Assembly: GCA_012518255.1 (NCBI GenBank)
Contig: JAAYSX010000098.1
Location: 1 to 50,783, forward strand
Source of the DNA: Candidatus Epulonipiscium sp.
GTDB lineage: Bacteria; Bacillota; Clostridia; Lachnospirales; Cellulosilyticaceae
Direction: 5' to 3'
DNA: 50,783 bases
Under the pieces are notes generated by a model. The model did no database searches, was not told the origin of the DNA, and saw only the letters and a program-made list of their open reading frames with translations. Position numbers and translations under genes: made by a program. Below are positions 43,834 through 50,783 of this stretch, piece by piece (position 1 is the stretch's first letter; each line of letters starts with the position of its first letter).

Positions 43834-44352
43834 ATGACAAAAGTAATAACAGGTAAAGTAAGAATGTCTTATGCAAATGTATTTGAACCAAAAAGCATAA
43901 ATGGCAGTGAACCAAAGTTTTCAGTTAGCCTAATTATTCCTAAAGAAGATAAGACTACAATTGAAAAAATAAACAAGGCAATAGAGCAAGCTAAAAAGGA
44001 AGGAATAAGTAAACTGGGCGGGAAGATACCAGCAAACTTAAAAACACCACTCAGAGACGGGGATGTGGATAGGCCAGATGATACAGCTTATGCAAATAGC
44101 TATTTTATAAATGCTAATAGCACAATAAGACCAGGGATTGTAGATGAAAATTTACAGCCCATCATTAACCCGCAGGAACTTTATAGTGGGTGTTACGGAA
44201 GAGCTTCTCTTGTGTTTTTTGCCTATAATGCCCAGGGAAATAAAGGAATAGCATGTGGTCTTCAAAACCTTCAAAAGCTAGAAGAAGGACAGCCACTAGG
44301 TGGAAGGGCAAGGGCAGAAGATGACTTTAGCATGGATAATATATTAGGGTAG
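43834..44352 (+). CDS. DUF2815 protein, probable ssDNA-binding protein
   Basis: This 172-residue protein of the DUF2815 family contains TGKVRMSYANVFEPKSINGSEPKFSVSLIIPK, then GCYGRASLVFFAYN near residue 125. The beta-rich pattern with an acidic C-terminal end (EDDFSMDNILG) is like single-strand DNA-binding proteins of the T7 gp2.5 sort. The acidic tail could contact the polymerase or helicase. It is encoded between the Cas4-like nuclease and DNA polymerase, with AAAGGAG before it. The binding activity is inferred from family and context. Confidence 0.85.
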   Translation: MTKVITGKVRMSYANVFEPKSINGSEPKFSVSLIIPKEDKTTIEKINKAIEQAKKEGISKLGGKIPANLKTPLRDGDVDRPDDTAYANSYFINANSTIRPGIVDENLQPIINPQELYSGCYGRASLVFFAYNAQGNKGIACGLQNLQKLEEGQPLGGRARAEDDFSMDNILG

Positions 44353-44356
44353 TATT

Positions 44357-46303
44357 ATGAAAAAATTAGCTATAGATATAGAGACATTTTCAAGTGTAGA
44401 CCTCGCAAGATGCGGGGTCTACAAATATAGTGAAGCAGAAGATTTTGAGATCCTTCTTCTAGGATATGCATTCAATGATGAAGAAGTAGAAGTAGTTGAC
44501 CTGGCTCAGGGAGAAACAGTTCCAGAAGAAATTATTAAGGCTATAACAGATCCTAGCATAATTAAAACAGCTTTTAATGCTAACTTTGAAAGAACTTGTC
44601 TAGCTAGATACTTCAATCAAGATATGCCAGCTGAGCAGTGGAGATGCTCAGCGGCTCACTCCTTATCTTTAGGCCTTCCAGGTAATCTAGCAGGAGTAGC
44701 AAAGTGCCTTAATTTAAAAGAACAAAAGATGGATGAAGGAAAGGCTTTAATTAGATATTTCTCTATTCCTTGTAAACCTACCAAATCAAACGGAAAAAGG
44801 CAAAGAAATCTTCCTAGGCATGACACAGATAAATGGAATTTATTTAAGGAATATTGCAAGCGAGATGTAGAAGTAGAGCGGGAAATAAGAAGAAAAATAG
44901 AAAATTATCCAATGACAAAAGAGGAATTAGAACTTTGGTTCTTAGATCAAGAAATTAATGATTTTGGCATTAAGGTAGATAGGGATTTAGTTATAAATGC
45001 AATGGTGTGTGATAAAGAGTATCAAAAGGTGCTGTATGATGAAGCCGCCAAGTTAACAGGTTTAGAAAATCCTAACAGCCCTGCACAGTTAAAAAGTTGG
45101 TTAGCTGATAGAGATGTAATAGCAGATAGTCTAGCTAAGTCTAAAGTAAAAGAATTAATAGAAGAAGTAGATGATGGAGAAATTATAAAAGTTCTAGAGC
45201 TAAGACAGGAGATGTCTAAAACATCAGTTAAAAAATATGAAGCTATGGATAGGGCTATGTGTGAAGATAAAAGAATGAGGGGACTGCTACAGTTTTATGG
45301 AGCTGCTACAGGGAGGTGGGCAGGTAGGATTTTAAATCCCCAGAATTTGCCGAGGAATAATATGAATGATTTAGACCTGGCCAGGGGGTTTCTATTACAG
45401 GGCAATTATGAGATGCTACATCTTTTATTTGATTCTGTACCAGATGTTCTATCGCAACTTATTAGAACTGCCTTTATTCCTACTAAGGGGAACCGTCTAA
45501 TTATATCGGATTTCAGTGCAATAGAAGCTAGAGTTATAGCCTGGCTAGCTGGAGAAGCTTGGAGGATGAATGTATTTAATTCCCACGGTAAGATCTATGA
45601 AGCATCTGCGAGTCATATGTTTAAGGTCCCTTTAGAAGAGGTAACGAAGGATAGCCCACTAAGACAAAAGGGTAAAATAGCTGAACTTGCATTAGGCTAT
45701 CAAGGCAGCGTAGGAGCCTTAAAATCAATGGGAGCCCTAAAAATGGGCCTAAGTGAGGAAGAATTAAAGCCCTTAGTTGATACTTGGCGGAGGGCAAATC
45801 TCAATATAGTAAACCTATGGTGGAGCGTAGAAGCAGCAGTGATAAGAGCGGTGAAGGAAAGAACTACTATAGATATGCAGTATGGTCTTAGATTTTATTA
45901 TCAAGGCGGTATGCTTTTTATTAGATTACCATCGGGCAGGAACCTAGGATATGTAAGGCCACGCATTGAAATAGATGAACGCTTTGGTAAGGATAAATTA
46001 ACTTATGAAGGTATTATGCAAGGAACAAGAATATGGGGACGGGTAGATACCTATGGCGGAAAACTAACTGAGAATATTGTGCAGGCTATTGCTAGGGACT
46101 GCTTAGCAGTTTCTATGATGAGATTGGATAAAGCAAGGTATAGAATATCATTTCATGTACACGATGAGGTGGTGCTAGATGTTCCTAAAAATTTTGGTTC
46201 TTTGAAAGAAGTAGAGGAAATTATGGGAGAGCCTATTGACTGGGCACCAGGTTTACCGCTTAGAGCAGAAGGATTTGAAGCTAATTACTATAAAAAAGAC
46301 TAG
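44357..46303 (+). CDS. Family A DNA polymerase of the element
   Basis: This 648-residue replicative polymerase has a 3'-5' exonuclease domain in the first 190 residues, with DIET (Asp7, Glu9) and HDTDKWNLFKEYCKRDVEVE. The polymerase domain shows motif A SDFSAIEARVIAWLAGE (Asp385), a motif B region (RQKGKIAELALGYQG) and motif C HVHDEVVLD (Asp603). No 5'-3' exonuclease is present, as in phage enzymes. It begins four bases after the DUF2815 stop. It is probably the polymerase copying the element. Confidence 0.92.
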   Translation: MKKLAIDIETFSSVDLARCGVYKYSEAEDFEILLLGYAFNDEEVEVVDLAQGETVPEEIIKAITDPSIIKTAFNANFERTCLARYFNQDMPAEQWRCSAAHSLSLGLPGNLAGVAKCLNLKEQKMDEGKALIRYFSIPCKPTKSNGKRQRNLPRHDTDKWNLFKEYCKRDVEVEREIRRKIENYPMTKEELELWFLDQEINDFGIKVDRDLVINAMVCDKEYQKVLYDEAAKLTGLENPNSPAQLKSWLADRDVIADSLAKSKVKELIEEVDDGEIIKVLELRQEMSKTSVKKYEAMDRAMCEDKRMRGLLQFYGAATGRWAGRILNPQNLPRNNMNDLDLARGFLLQGNYEMLHLLFDSVPDVLSQLIRTAFIPTKGNRLIISDFSAIEARVIAWLAGEAWRMNVFNSHGKIYEASASHMFKVPLEEVTKDSPLRQKGKIAELALGYQGSVGALKSMGALKMGLSEEELKPLVDTWRRANLNIVNLWWSVEAAVIRAVKERTTIDMQYGLRFYYQGGMLFIRLPSGRNLGYVRPRIEIDERFGKDKLTYEGIMQGTRIWGRVDTYGGKLTENIVQAIARDCLAVSMMRLDKARYRISFHVHDEVVLDVPKNFGSLKEVEEIMGEPIDWAPGLPLRAEGFEANYYKKD

Positions 46304-46314
46304 GGGATGATATA

Positions 46315-46668
46315 GTGAAAATAAAAAAATACGATGTGGTTTATGTAAATGTTAATGGTGAAAGTAAAGGAAGCGTGCAAACAGGAGCAAGACCGGCTGT
46401 TATTTTACAAAATGATAAAGGTAACTTTTTCTCACCAACAACCATTGTGGCTTTTATCACAAGTAAGATTAAAAGAGAGGACTTACCTACTCATGTAATA
46501 CTGAAGGGCTACGACCGCTTTAAAGAAAGCATGGTTTTACTCGAGCAGATTACTACTATAGATAAAAAAGATATTGATGGGAAAATAGATGAGCTAAAAG
46601 CTGAAGATAGAATGAGGGTAGATGCAGCTTTGCTTGTAAGTTTAGGTTTTATAGATACAGGAAACTAA
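46315..46668 (+). CDS. MazF/PemK-family toxin-like protein
   Basis: This 117-residue protein of the MazF/PemK fold has the words KKYDVVYVNVNGE, GSVQTGARPAVILQND, TIVAFITSK and VLLEQITTIDK, covering the RNase active-site strands. MazF toxins cut mRNA. No antitoxin gene is next to it: the gap to the polymerase is only 11 bases and the next gene is the primase-helicase. It therefore appears as a lone toxin inside the replication operon. The GTG start follows AGGGGATGA. It may act in phage takeover or be held by a distant antitoxin. Confidence 0.85.
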   Translation: MKIKKYDVVYVNVNGESKGSVQTGARPAVILQNDKGNFFSPTTIVAFITSKIKREDLPTHVILKGYDRFKESMVLLEQITTIDKKDIDGKIDELKAEDRMRVDAALLVSLGFIDTGN

Positions 46669-46688
46669 GTAAATGAGGAGGGATTTAG

Positions 46689-48935
46689 ATGAGTCAATTT
46701 ACTTTGTATACATCTGATTATATAGGAAATCTTGCAAACTGTATCTATTCTAAAAAAACATGTGTAACAAATAAGCAGTTACTAATAGAGGCTGTAAAAT
46801 ACGATCATGTGGTAGCTAAATATAAGGATAACTACCGCAAGAGTGCAAATTTTATAGAGTCAGATACAGTGGTGCTAGACTGTGATAATGACCACTCAGA
46901 TGAAAGTAAGGACTGGGTAGATGCAGAAGATGTTGCTAAGGCCTTTCCAGGAGTAGGATTTGCCATTGTATACAGCAGGAATCACATGAAGAAAAAAGGA
47001 AATAAATCGGCAAGACCAAGATTTCATATATATTTTAGGATTAATGTAATAACGAGAGAAGAGAATTACACCAAATTAAAACAGAAAATAGCAGAGGCTT
47101 TTCCTTATTTTGATAGTGGTGCTTTAGATAGTGCTAGATTAATATTTGGCACAAAAGATCCTAAAGTTAAATTCTTTAAGGGAACTAAAAATATAGACGA
47201 GTTTATATCGGAAAATATGTTTGCTACCTGGGATAAAAGCCAGGAACAAATATCTGAAGGTAGTAGGAATAATACTATGTCGCAGTTCGCAGGTAGGATA
47301 ATTAAGCGATATGGAAACACAGATGAATCCTTTAAACTTTTTCTAAAAGAGGCGGAAAAATGTCAACCACCTCTAGGGGAAGATGAGTTAAACCTTATAT
47401 GGCGTAGTGCTAAAAACTTTGGTGAAAAAATAGCAGCTCAAGAGGGTTATATACCGCCAGAGGAATATAACGCTGATCTTCTATTAAAGCCTAGTGATTT
47501 TTCTGATGTAGGCCAAGCGGTTATTCTAGCCAAGGAATATGATAAGAAGCTAAGGTACTCACCAGCTACAGATTTTATTGTTTATAATAGTAGCTTTTGG
47601 GAAGAGTCAAAACCTAAAGCACAAGCGGTTGCCCAGGAGCTAACAACAAGGCAACTAGAAGAAGCTGAAATAGAAATAGACAAGGTAATTAGTATGATGA
47701 AAGAAAACGGTGCATTGGATATTCTCATGGCTACGGGTCCTAAAAAAGCGCAAACAATTTTTAATGATCAGCAAAAAAGAAGCTATGAAAGATATGAAAG
47801 TGCACTAGCATATAAGAAATATGCTATTAAACGCAGGGATTCTAAATATATAACTTCTGCTTTAAAAGAGGTAAGACCTATGCTTGAAATCGAACAATCA
47901 AAACTTGATGTTGATGAGTTTCTTTTAAATACCCCGTCTGCAACTTACGACCTTAGAAAAGGTATCAAAGGTGCTAAGGATCATAGCGCTGATAATCTGA
48001 TTACAAAACAAACAACCGTGGTTCCTGGTGAAGATGGTAAAGAAAAATGGCAGGAAGCATTAAATATGTTCTTTTGTGGTGACCAGGAATTAATAAATTA
48101 TGTTCAAAAGATAGTAGGATTAGCATCCGTAGGAAAGGTTTATGTAGAAGCTTTAATAATCGCCTATGGGGACGGAAGAAACGGTAAGTCTACATTTTGG
48201 AATGTGATTGCTAGAGTTCTAGGCTCCTATAGCGGGAATATATCAGCAGATATCCTAACAGTAGGATGCCGCAGGAATGTTAAACCAGAACTAGCGGAGG
48301 CAAAAGGAAAAAGGCTTCTTATTGCAGCAGAGCTTGAAGAAGGAATGAGGCTTAATACATCAAATATAAAGCAGCTATGTTCCACAGACGAAATTTATGC
48401 AGAAAAGAAATATAAAGATCCTTTTAGTTATGTACCATCCCATACCTTAGTTTTATATACCAATCACCTACCCAAGGTTGGTGCTATTGATGAAGGAACA
48501 TGGAGAAGGCTTATTGTTATTCCCTTTGAAGCAAAAATTGAGGGCAGTAGTGATGTGAAAAACTATGCGGATTATCTCTATATACACGCAGGTGAAGCAA
48601 TACTTAGCTGGATAATCGAAGGGGCCCAAAAGGTGATTGGTAAAGATTATAATATTAAATTACCTAGAAAAGTAGAAGATGCAATCAAGGCCTATAGGGA
48701 CAACAATGATTGGCTAGAGTACTTTCTTATGGAGTGCTGCGAAGTAGACCAAAGTTATACAGCAAAGTCTGGAGAGGTTTATGATGAGTATCGTGCATTT
48801 TGCATTAGAGTTGGCGAGTTTATAAGAAGTACGACTGATTTTTACACGGCCTTAGATTCAAGGGAATTTGAAAGGAAAAGAACTAACAAAGGTGTTGTGG
48901 TTAAAGGCTTAAGATTAAAATCCGAATTTCTATAA
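46689..48935 (+). CDS. VirE/P4-type primase-helicase
   Basis: This 748-residue replication protein has a primase-like N-terminal part with LDCDNDHSD (acidic metal-binding motif), AIVYSRNH and SARPRFHIYF, as in archaeo-eukaryotic-type primases. The C-terminal part is an SF3-type helicase: Walker A GDGRNGKST (from Gly494), Walker B LLIAAELEE, then LVLYTNHLPKV and RRLIVIPFEA. A winged-helix tail region (residues about 660-748) probably binds the origin. The ribosome site is GAGGAGGGAT. The AT-rich duplicated DNA just downstream could be its origin, which is inference. Confidence 0.9.
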   Translation: MSQFTLYTSDYIGNLANCIYSKKTCVTNKQLLIEAVKYDHVVAKYKDNYRKSANFIESDTVVLDCDNDHSDESKDWVDAEDVAKAFPGVGFAIVYSRNHMKKKGNKSARPRFHIYFRINVITREENYTKLKQKIAEAFPYFDSGALDSARLIFGTKDPKVKFFKGTKNIDEFISENMFATWDKSQEQISEGSRNNTMSQFAGRIIKRYGNTDESFKLFLKEAEKCQPPLGEDELNLIWRSAKNFGEKIAAQEGYIPPEEYNADLLLKPSDFSDVGQAVILAKEYDKKLRYSPATDFIVYNSSFWEESKPKAQAVAQELTTRQLEEAEIEIDKVISMMKENGALDILMATGPKKAQTIFNDQQKRSYERYESALAYKKYAIKRRDSKYITSALKEVRPMLEIEQSKLDVDEFLLNTPSATYDLRKGIKGAKDHSADNLITKQTTVVPGEDGKEKWQEALNMFFCGDQELINYVQKIVGLASVGKVYVEALIIAYGDGRNGKSTFWNVIARVLGSYSGNISADILTVGCRRNVKPELAEAKGKRLLIAAELEEGMRLNTSNIKQLCSTDEIYAEKKYKDPFSYVPSHTLVLYTNHLPKVGAIDEGTWRRLIVIPFEAKIEGSSDVKNYADYLYIHAGEAILSWIIEGAQKVIGKDYNIKLPRKVEDAIKAYRDNNDWLEYFLMECCEVDQSYTAKSGEVYDEYRAFCIRVGEFIRSTTDFYTALDSREFERKRTNKGVVVKGLRLKSEFL

Positions 48936-48973
48936 AAGGCATCAATTAATAAATAGTGTAGGGCTATGTATGT

Positions 48974-49207
48974 CATATATATAACTTTTTTATATAGTAA
49001 AAATAATTAATATATATATAAAGGTTATATACAGGGTATACACCAACCTACACTCAAATAAAAACTGATGATAGATTGAAGGCGTTAGGAGTTTATTAAA
49101 ATCAGATTTTTTAAGTTAGAAATAAATTACTAAGTGTGACAGCCATGACAAGGTATATATAGACTTTTTTATATAGATGAAAATAAAGTATATATATAAT
49201 AGTTATA
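48974..49207. repeat. Duplicated AT-rich block, candidate replication origin
   Basis: Two related stretches of about 55 bp (48974-49029 and 49152-49207) share the core ACTTTTTTATATAG (48984-48997 and 49163-49176), then runs of TATATATATA and GTTATA in the same order. The copies are about 179 bp apart and separated by less AT-rich DNA with GGGTATACACC. The gap between genes here (48936-49273) is the longest in the replication operon and contains no gene. AT-rich repeats beside a primase-helicase gene are typical of phage origins. Confidence 0.5.
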
Positions 49208-49273
49208 GAAATATACGACATGGCCGACACACCTAGTAAAAAAGATATTTTATTTAAAGTGAAGGGAATGTAT

Positions 49274-49543
49274 ATGGTGGAAGAAAAACAAGTAGAACTT
49301 AAGCTAAAACAAGAAATCGAGAAATTAGGAGGTCTTTGCTTAAAATTTGTATCTCCAGGTATGTCGGGTATGCCAGATAGGTTAATTCTCCTACCCGATA
49401 AAAAAATATATTTTGCCGAACTTAAAGCACCTGGTGAAAAATTAAGGCCTCTTCAACTAAAAAGAAAAGAACAACTGGAGAGTCTAGGATTCAAGGTATA
49501 TAAAATAGACTCTTATGAAAAAGTAGAGGAGGTTATTAGGTGA
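49274..49543 (+). CDS. VRR-NUC domain nuclease
   Basis: This 89-residue protein consists of one VRR-NUC domain, a PD-(D/E)xK nuclease fold. It starts EEKQVELKLKQEIEKLGG and has KFVSPGMSGMPDRLILLP (catalytic Asp), FAELKAPGEK (the E-x-K pair) and QLKRKEQLESLGFKVY. Phage copies may act as resolvases or replication nucleases. ATG 49274 follows AAGGGA at six bases. An upstream ATG at 49220 would add 18 residues not typical of the family. The stop overlaps the GTG of the helicase gene. Confidence 0.85.
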   Translation: MVEEKQVELKLKQEIEKLGGLCLKFVSPGMSGMPDRLILLPDKKIYFAELKAPGEKLRPLQLKRKEQLESLGFKVYKIDSYEKVEEVIR

Positions 49544-50783
49544 TATATAAGCCGCATGATTATCAAGAATATGCGACCAAGTGGATAATAGATAAAAAAC
49601 AATCGGGCTTATTTCTAGATATGGGTCTTGGAAAAACCATTATTACTTTAACGGCTATACATGATTTGATGTTTGACTACTTTGAAATATCTAAGGTTCT
49701 AGTTATTGCACCTCTCAGGGTAGCACAATCTACATGGGAAGATGAAATAAAAAAGTGGGATCATTTAAAATATCTTAGGATATCTAAAGTTTTAGGTACG
49801 GCAAAACAAAGAAAACAAGCCCTATATACTCCAGCAGATATATATATTATAAATAGGGAAAATGTAGTGTGGCTTATAGAAGAAAATAAATGGTTTTTTG
49901 ATATGGTTGTAATAGATGAGTTATCAAGCTTTAAATCTCCTAGGGCAGCAAGATTTAAAGCCTTAAGAAAGGTAGTTCCTTTGACAAAAAGAATAGTAGG
50001 TTTAACAGGGACACCTAGTCCAAACGGCCTAATAGATTTATGGTCTCAATTATATTTATTAGATCAAGGAGAAAGGCTTGGAAGAACCCTGACATCTTAT
50101 AGGGATAAGTATTTTTTACCAGACAAAAGAAATCAGCATGTTATATTTTCCTATAAGCTAAAGGAAGGATCAGAAGAGAAGATTTATGAAAAAATTGAAG
50201 ATGTATGTATTAGCATGAAAGCAGAAGACTATTTGAAGCTGCCAAAAAGGCTTGATCATACGGTTATGGTTGATTTACCAGAGAAGATTAAAAAGGAATA
50301 TGAAAGGCTAGAAAAAGAACTGCTTCTTAAATTAGATGATGGTGATATAGTAGCTAATAATGCAGCAAGTTTAACAGGTAAGCTACTTCAAATGGCTAAT
50401 GGAGCTATTTATGATGAGAATAAAGATGTAAGCGTATTTCACGATGAAAAGTTAAAAGCACTTGATGATCTGATAGAAGCAGCAAACGGAAAACCTGTGC
50501 TTATATTTTATTCATATAAACATGATGAAGCAAGAATTAAAGAAAGATATAAAAATATTGAGTCTTTAAATAGTCCAGAGGATATTGAAAAATGGAATAA
50601 AGGAGAAATAGAAGTGTTATTAGCCCACCCCGCTTCAGCAGGACATGGTCTGAATTTGCAAGCAGGAGGAAATACTATTATTTGGTTTGGCCTTACTTGG
50701 AGCCTAGAATTATACCTTCAAGCCAATGCAAGGCTTCACAGGCAGGGACAAAAGAAATCAGTTATTGTTCATCATATAATTGC
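49540..50783 (+). CDS. SNF2-family DNA helicase, 3' end cut by the window
   Basis: This frame runs off the right edge after 414 codons. It starts with GTG overlapping the VRR-NUC stop (GTGA), preceded by GAGGAGG. Motifs visible in the translation are FLDMGLGKT (Lys32), APLRVAQSTWEDEI, VVIDELSSFK (Asp126), LTGTPSPNG, then HPASAGHGLNLQAG and QANARLHRQGQ of the second RecA lobe. This is the SNF2/DEAD-like helicase that usually follows VRR-NUC in clostridial prophage replication modules. Only a short C-terminal end is missing. Confidence 0.88.
   Translation, partial: MIYKPHDYQEYATKWIIDKKQSGLFLDMGLGKTIITLTAIHDLMFDYFEISKVLVIAPLRVAQSTWEDEIKKWDHLKYLRISKVLGTAKQRKQALYTPADIYIINRENVVWLIEENKWFFDMVVIDELSSFKSPRAARFKALRKVVPLTKRIVGLTGTPSPNGLIDLWSQLYLLDQGERLGRTLTSYRDKYFLPDKRNQHVIFSYKLKEGSEEKIYEKIEDVCISMKAEDYLKLPKRLDHTVMVDLPEKIKKEYERLEKELLLKLDDGDIVANNAASLTGKLLQMANGAIYDENKDVSVFHDEKLKALDDLIEAANGKPVLIFYSYKHDEARIKERYKNIESLNSPEDIEKWNKGEIEVLLAHPASAGHGLNLQAGGNTIIWFGLTWSLELYLQANARLHRQGQKKSVIVHHII

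Larger units (their letters stand above)
40083..50783 (+). mobile_element. Prophage-like element: control and replication module, cut by the window end
   Basis: Co-directional genes with short gaps or overlaps encode an XRE repressor, ImmA protease, HTH protein, Rrp5-like proteins, DUF2800, DUF2815, DNA polymerase A, MazF, VirE-type primase-helicase, VRR-NUC and an SNF2 helicase. This order is typical of the early region of clostridial prophages. No integrase, attachment site or structural gene lies in the window, so both element ends are unknown. The left end given is only the repressor promoter. The restriction block at 34530-39400 may be part of the same insertion. Confidence 0.72.

Overview
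The window is about 50.8 kb of AT-rich DNA (roughly one third G+C by eye). It looks like the chromosome of a spore-forming, Gram-positive clostridial bacterium of the Lachnospirales/Clostridiales type. The signs are a YunB sporulation protein, Spo0A-box-like sites, G-rich ribosome binding sites, a YesM/YesN-type sugar two-component system, NfnAB, HD-GYP and PilZ proteins, and frequent AGG arginine codons. No rRNA, tRNA, CRISPR array, insertion sequence or integrase was seen.

Bases 1-34442 are mostly ordinary chromosome. (a) 162-7792 is a carbohydrate ABC-importer locus: lipoprotein binding protein, YesL-like membrane protein on the other strand, YesM/YesN kinase and regulator, and two permeases. 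No ATPase gene is present, so a shared MsmX-type ATPase is probably used. (b) 7793-8240 lacks protein genes but holds a convincing unannotated small RNA (about 8028-8130) with its own promoter, three hairpins, exposed CCCC motifs and an intrinsic terminator. (c) 8241-11685 pairs a short FtsH-like AAA protease with an unusual ParB-like/BMP fusion protein. (d) 11695-24438 carries a phosphoesterase, an L,D-transpeptidase, glutamate dehydrogenase, NfnAB, an HD-GYP protein, a low-complexity lipoprotein, a B12-binding radical SAM protein, a UvrD-like helicase, a 35-residue membrane peptide and a VanW protein. (e) 24531-34442 carries a class A PBP, YunB, HflX, a DUF6514-like gene behind two Spo0A-like boxes, YigZ, CysK, YebC, a PilZ protein and an RlmD-type rRNA methyltransferase.

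Bases 34443-39430 are an accessory block between rlmD and a prophage-like region. It starts with G-runs, a tandem 18-bp repeat overlapping a promoter and a long leader in front of an unrecognised 285-residue protein. A small winged-helix-like protein follows, then a type II restriction-modification set: an alpha-class (D12) adenine methylase facing a REase/beta-class methylase operon.

Bases 39543-50783 are the early and replication part of a prophage or related element, cut by the window end. A gene split by an in-frame stop comes first. Next is an XRE repressor/ImmA protease pair with candidate TTAGCTAAC operators, then a Com-like zinc ribbon, an HTH protein and two paralogous small Rrp5-like proteins. 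The replication set follows: DUF2800 Cas4-like nuclease, DUF2815 probable ssDNA-binding protein, family A DNA polymerase, MazF-like toxin, VirE/P4-type primase-helicase, VRR-NUC nuclease and SNF2 helicase. A duplicated AT-rich block after the primase-helicase is a candidate replication origin.

The strongest leads for something undescribed are the small RNA at 8028, the ParB-BMP/FtsH-like pair, the orphan gene with its repeat-containing promoter at 34539-35749, and the possible origin at 48974-49207. Family assignments come from motif reading and memory of families; no search was run.
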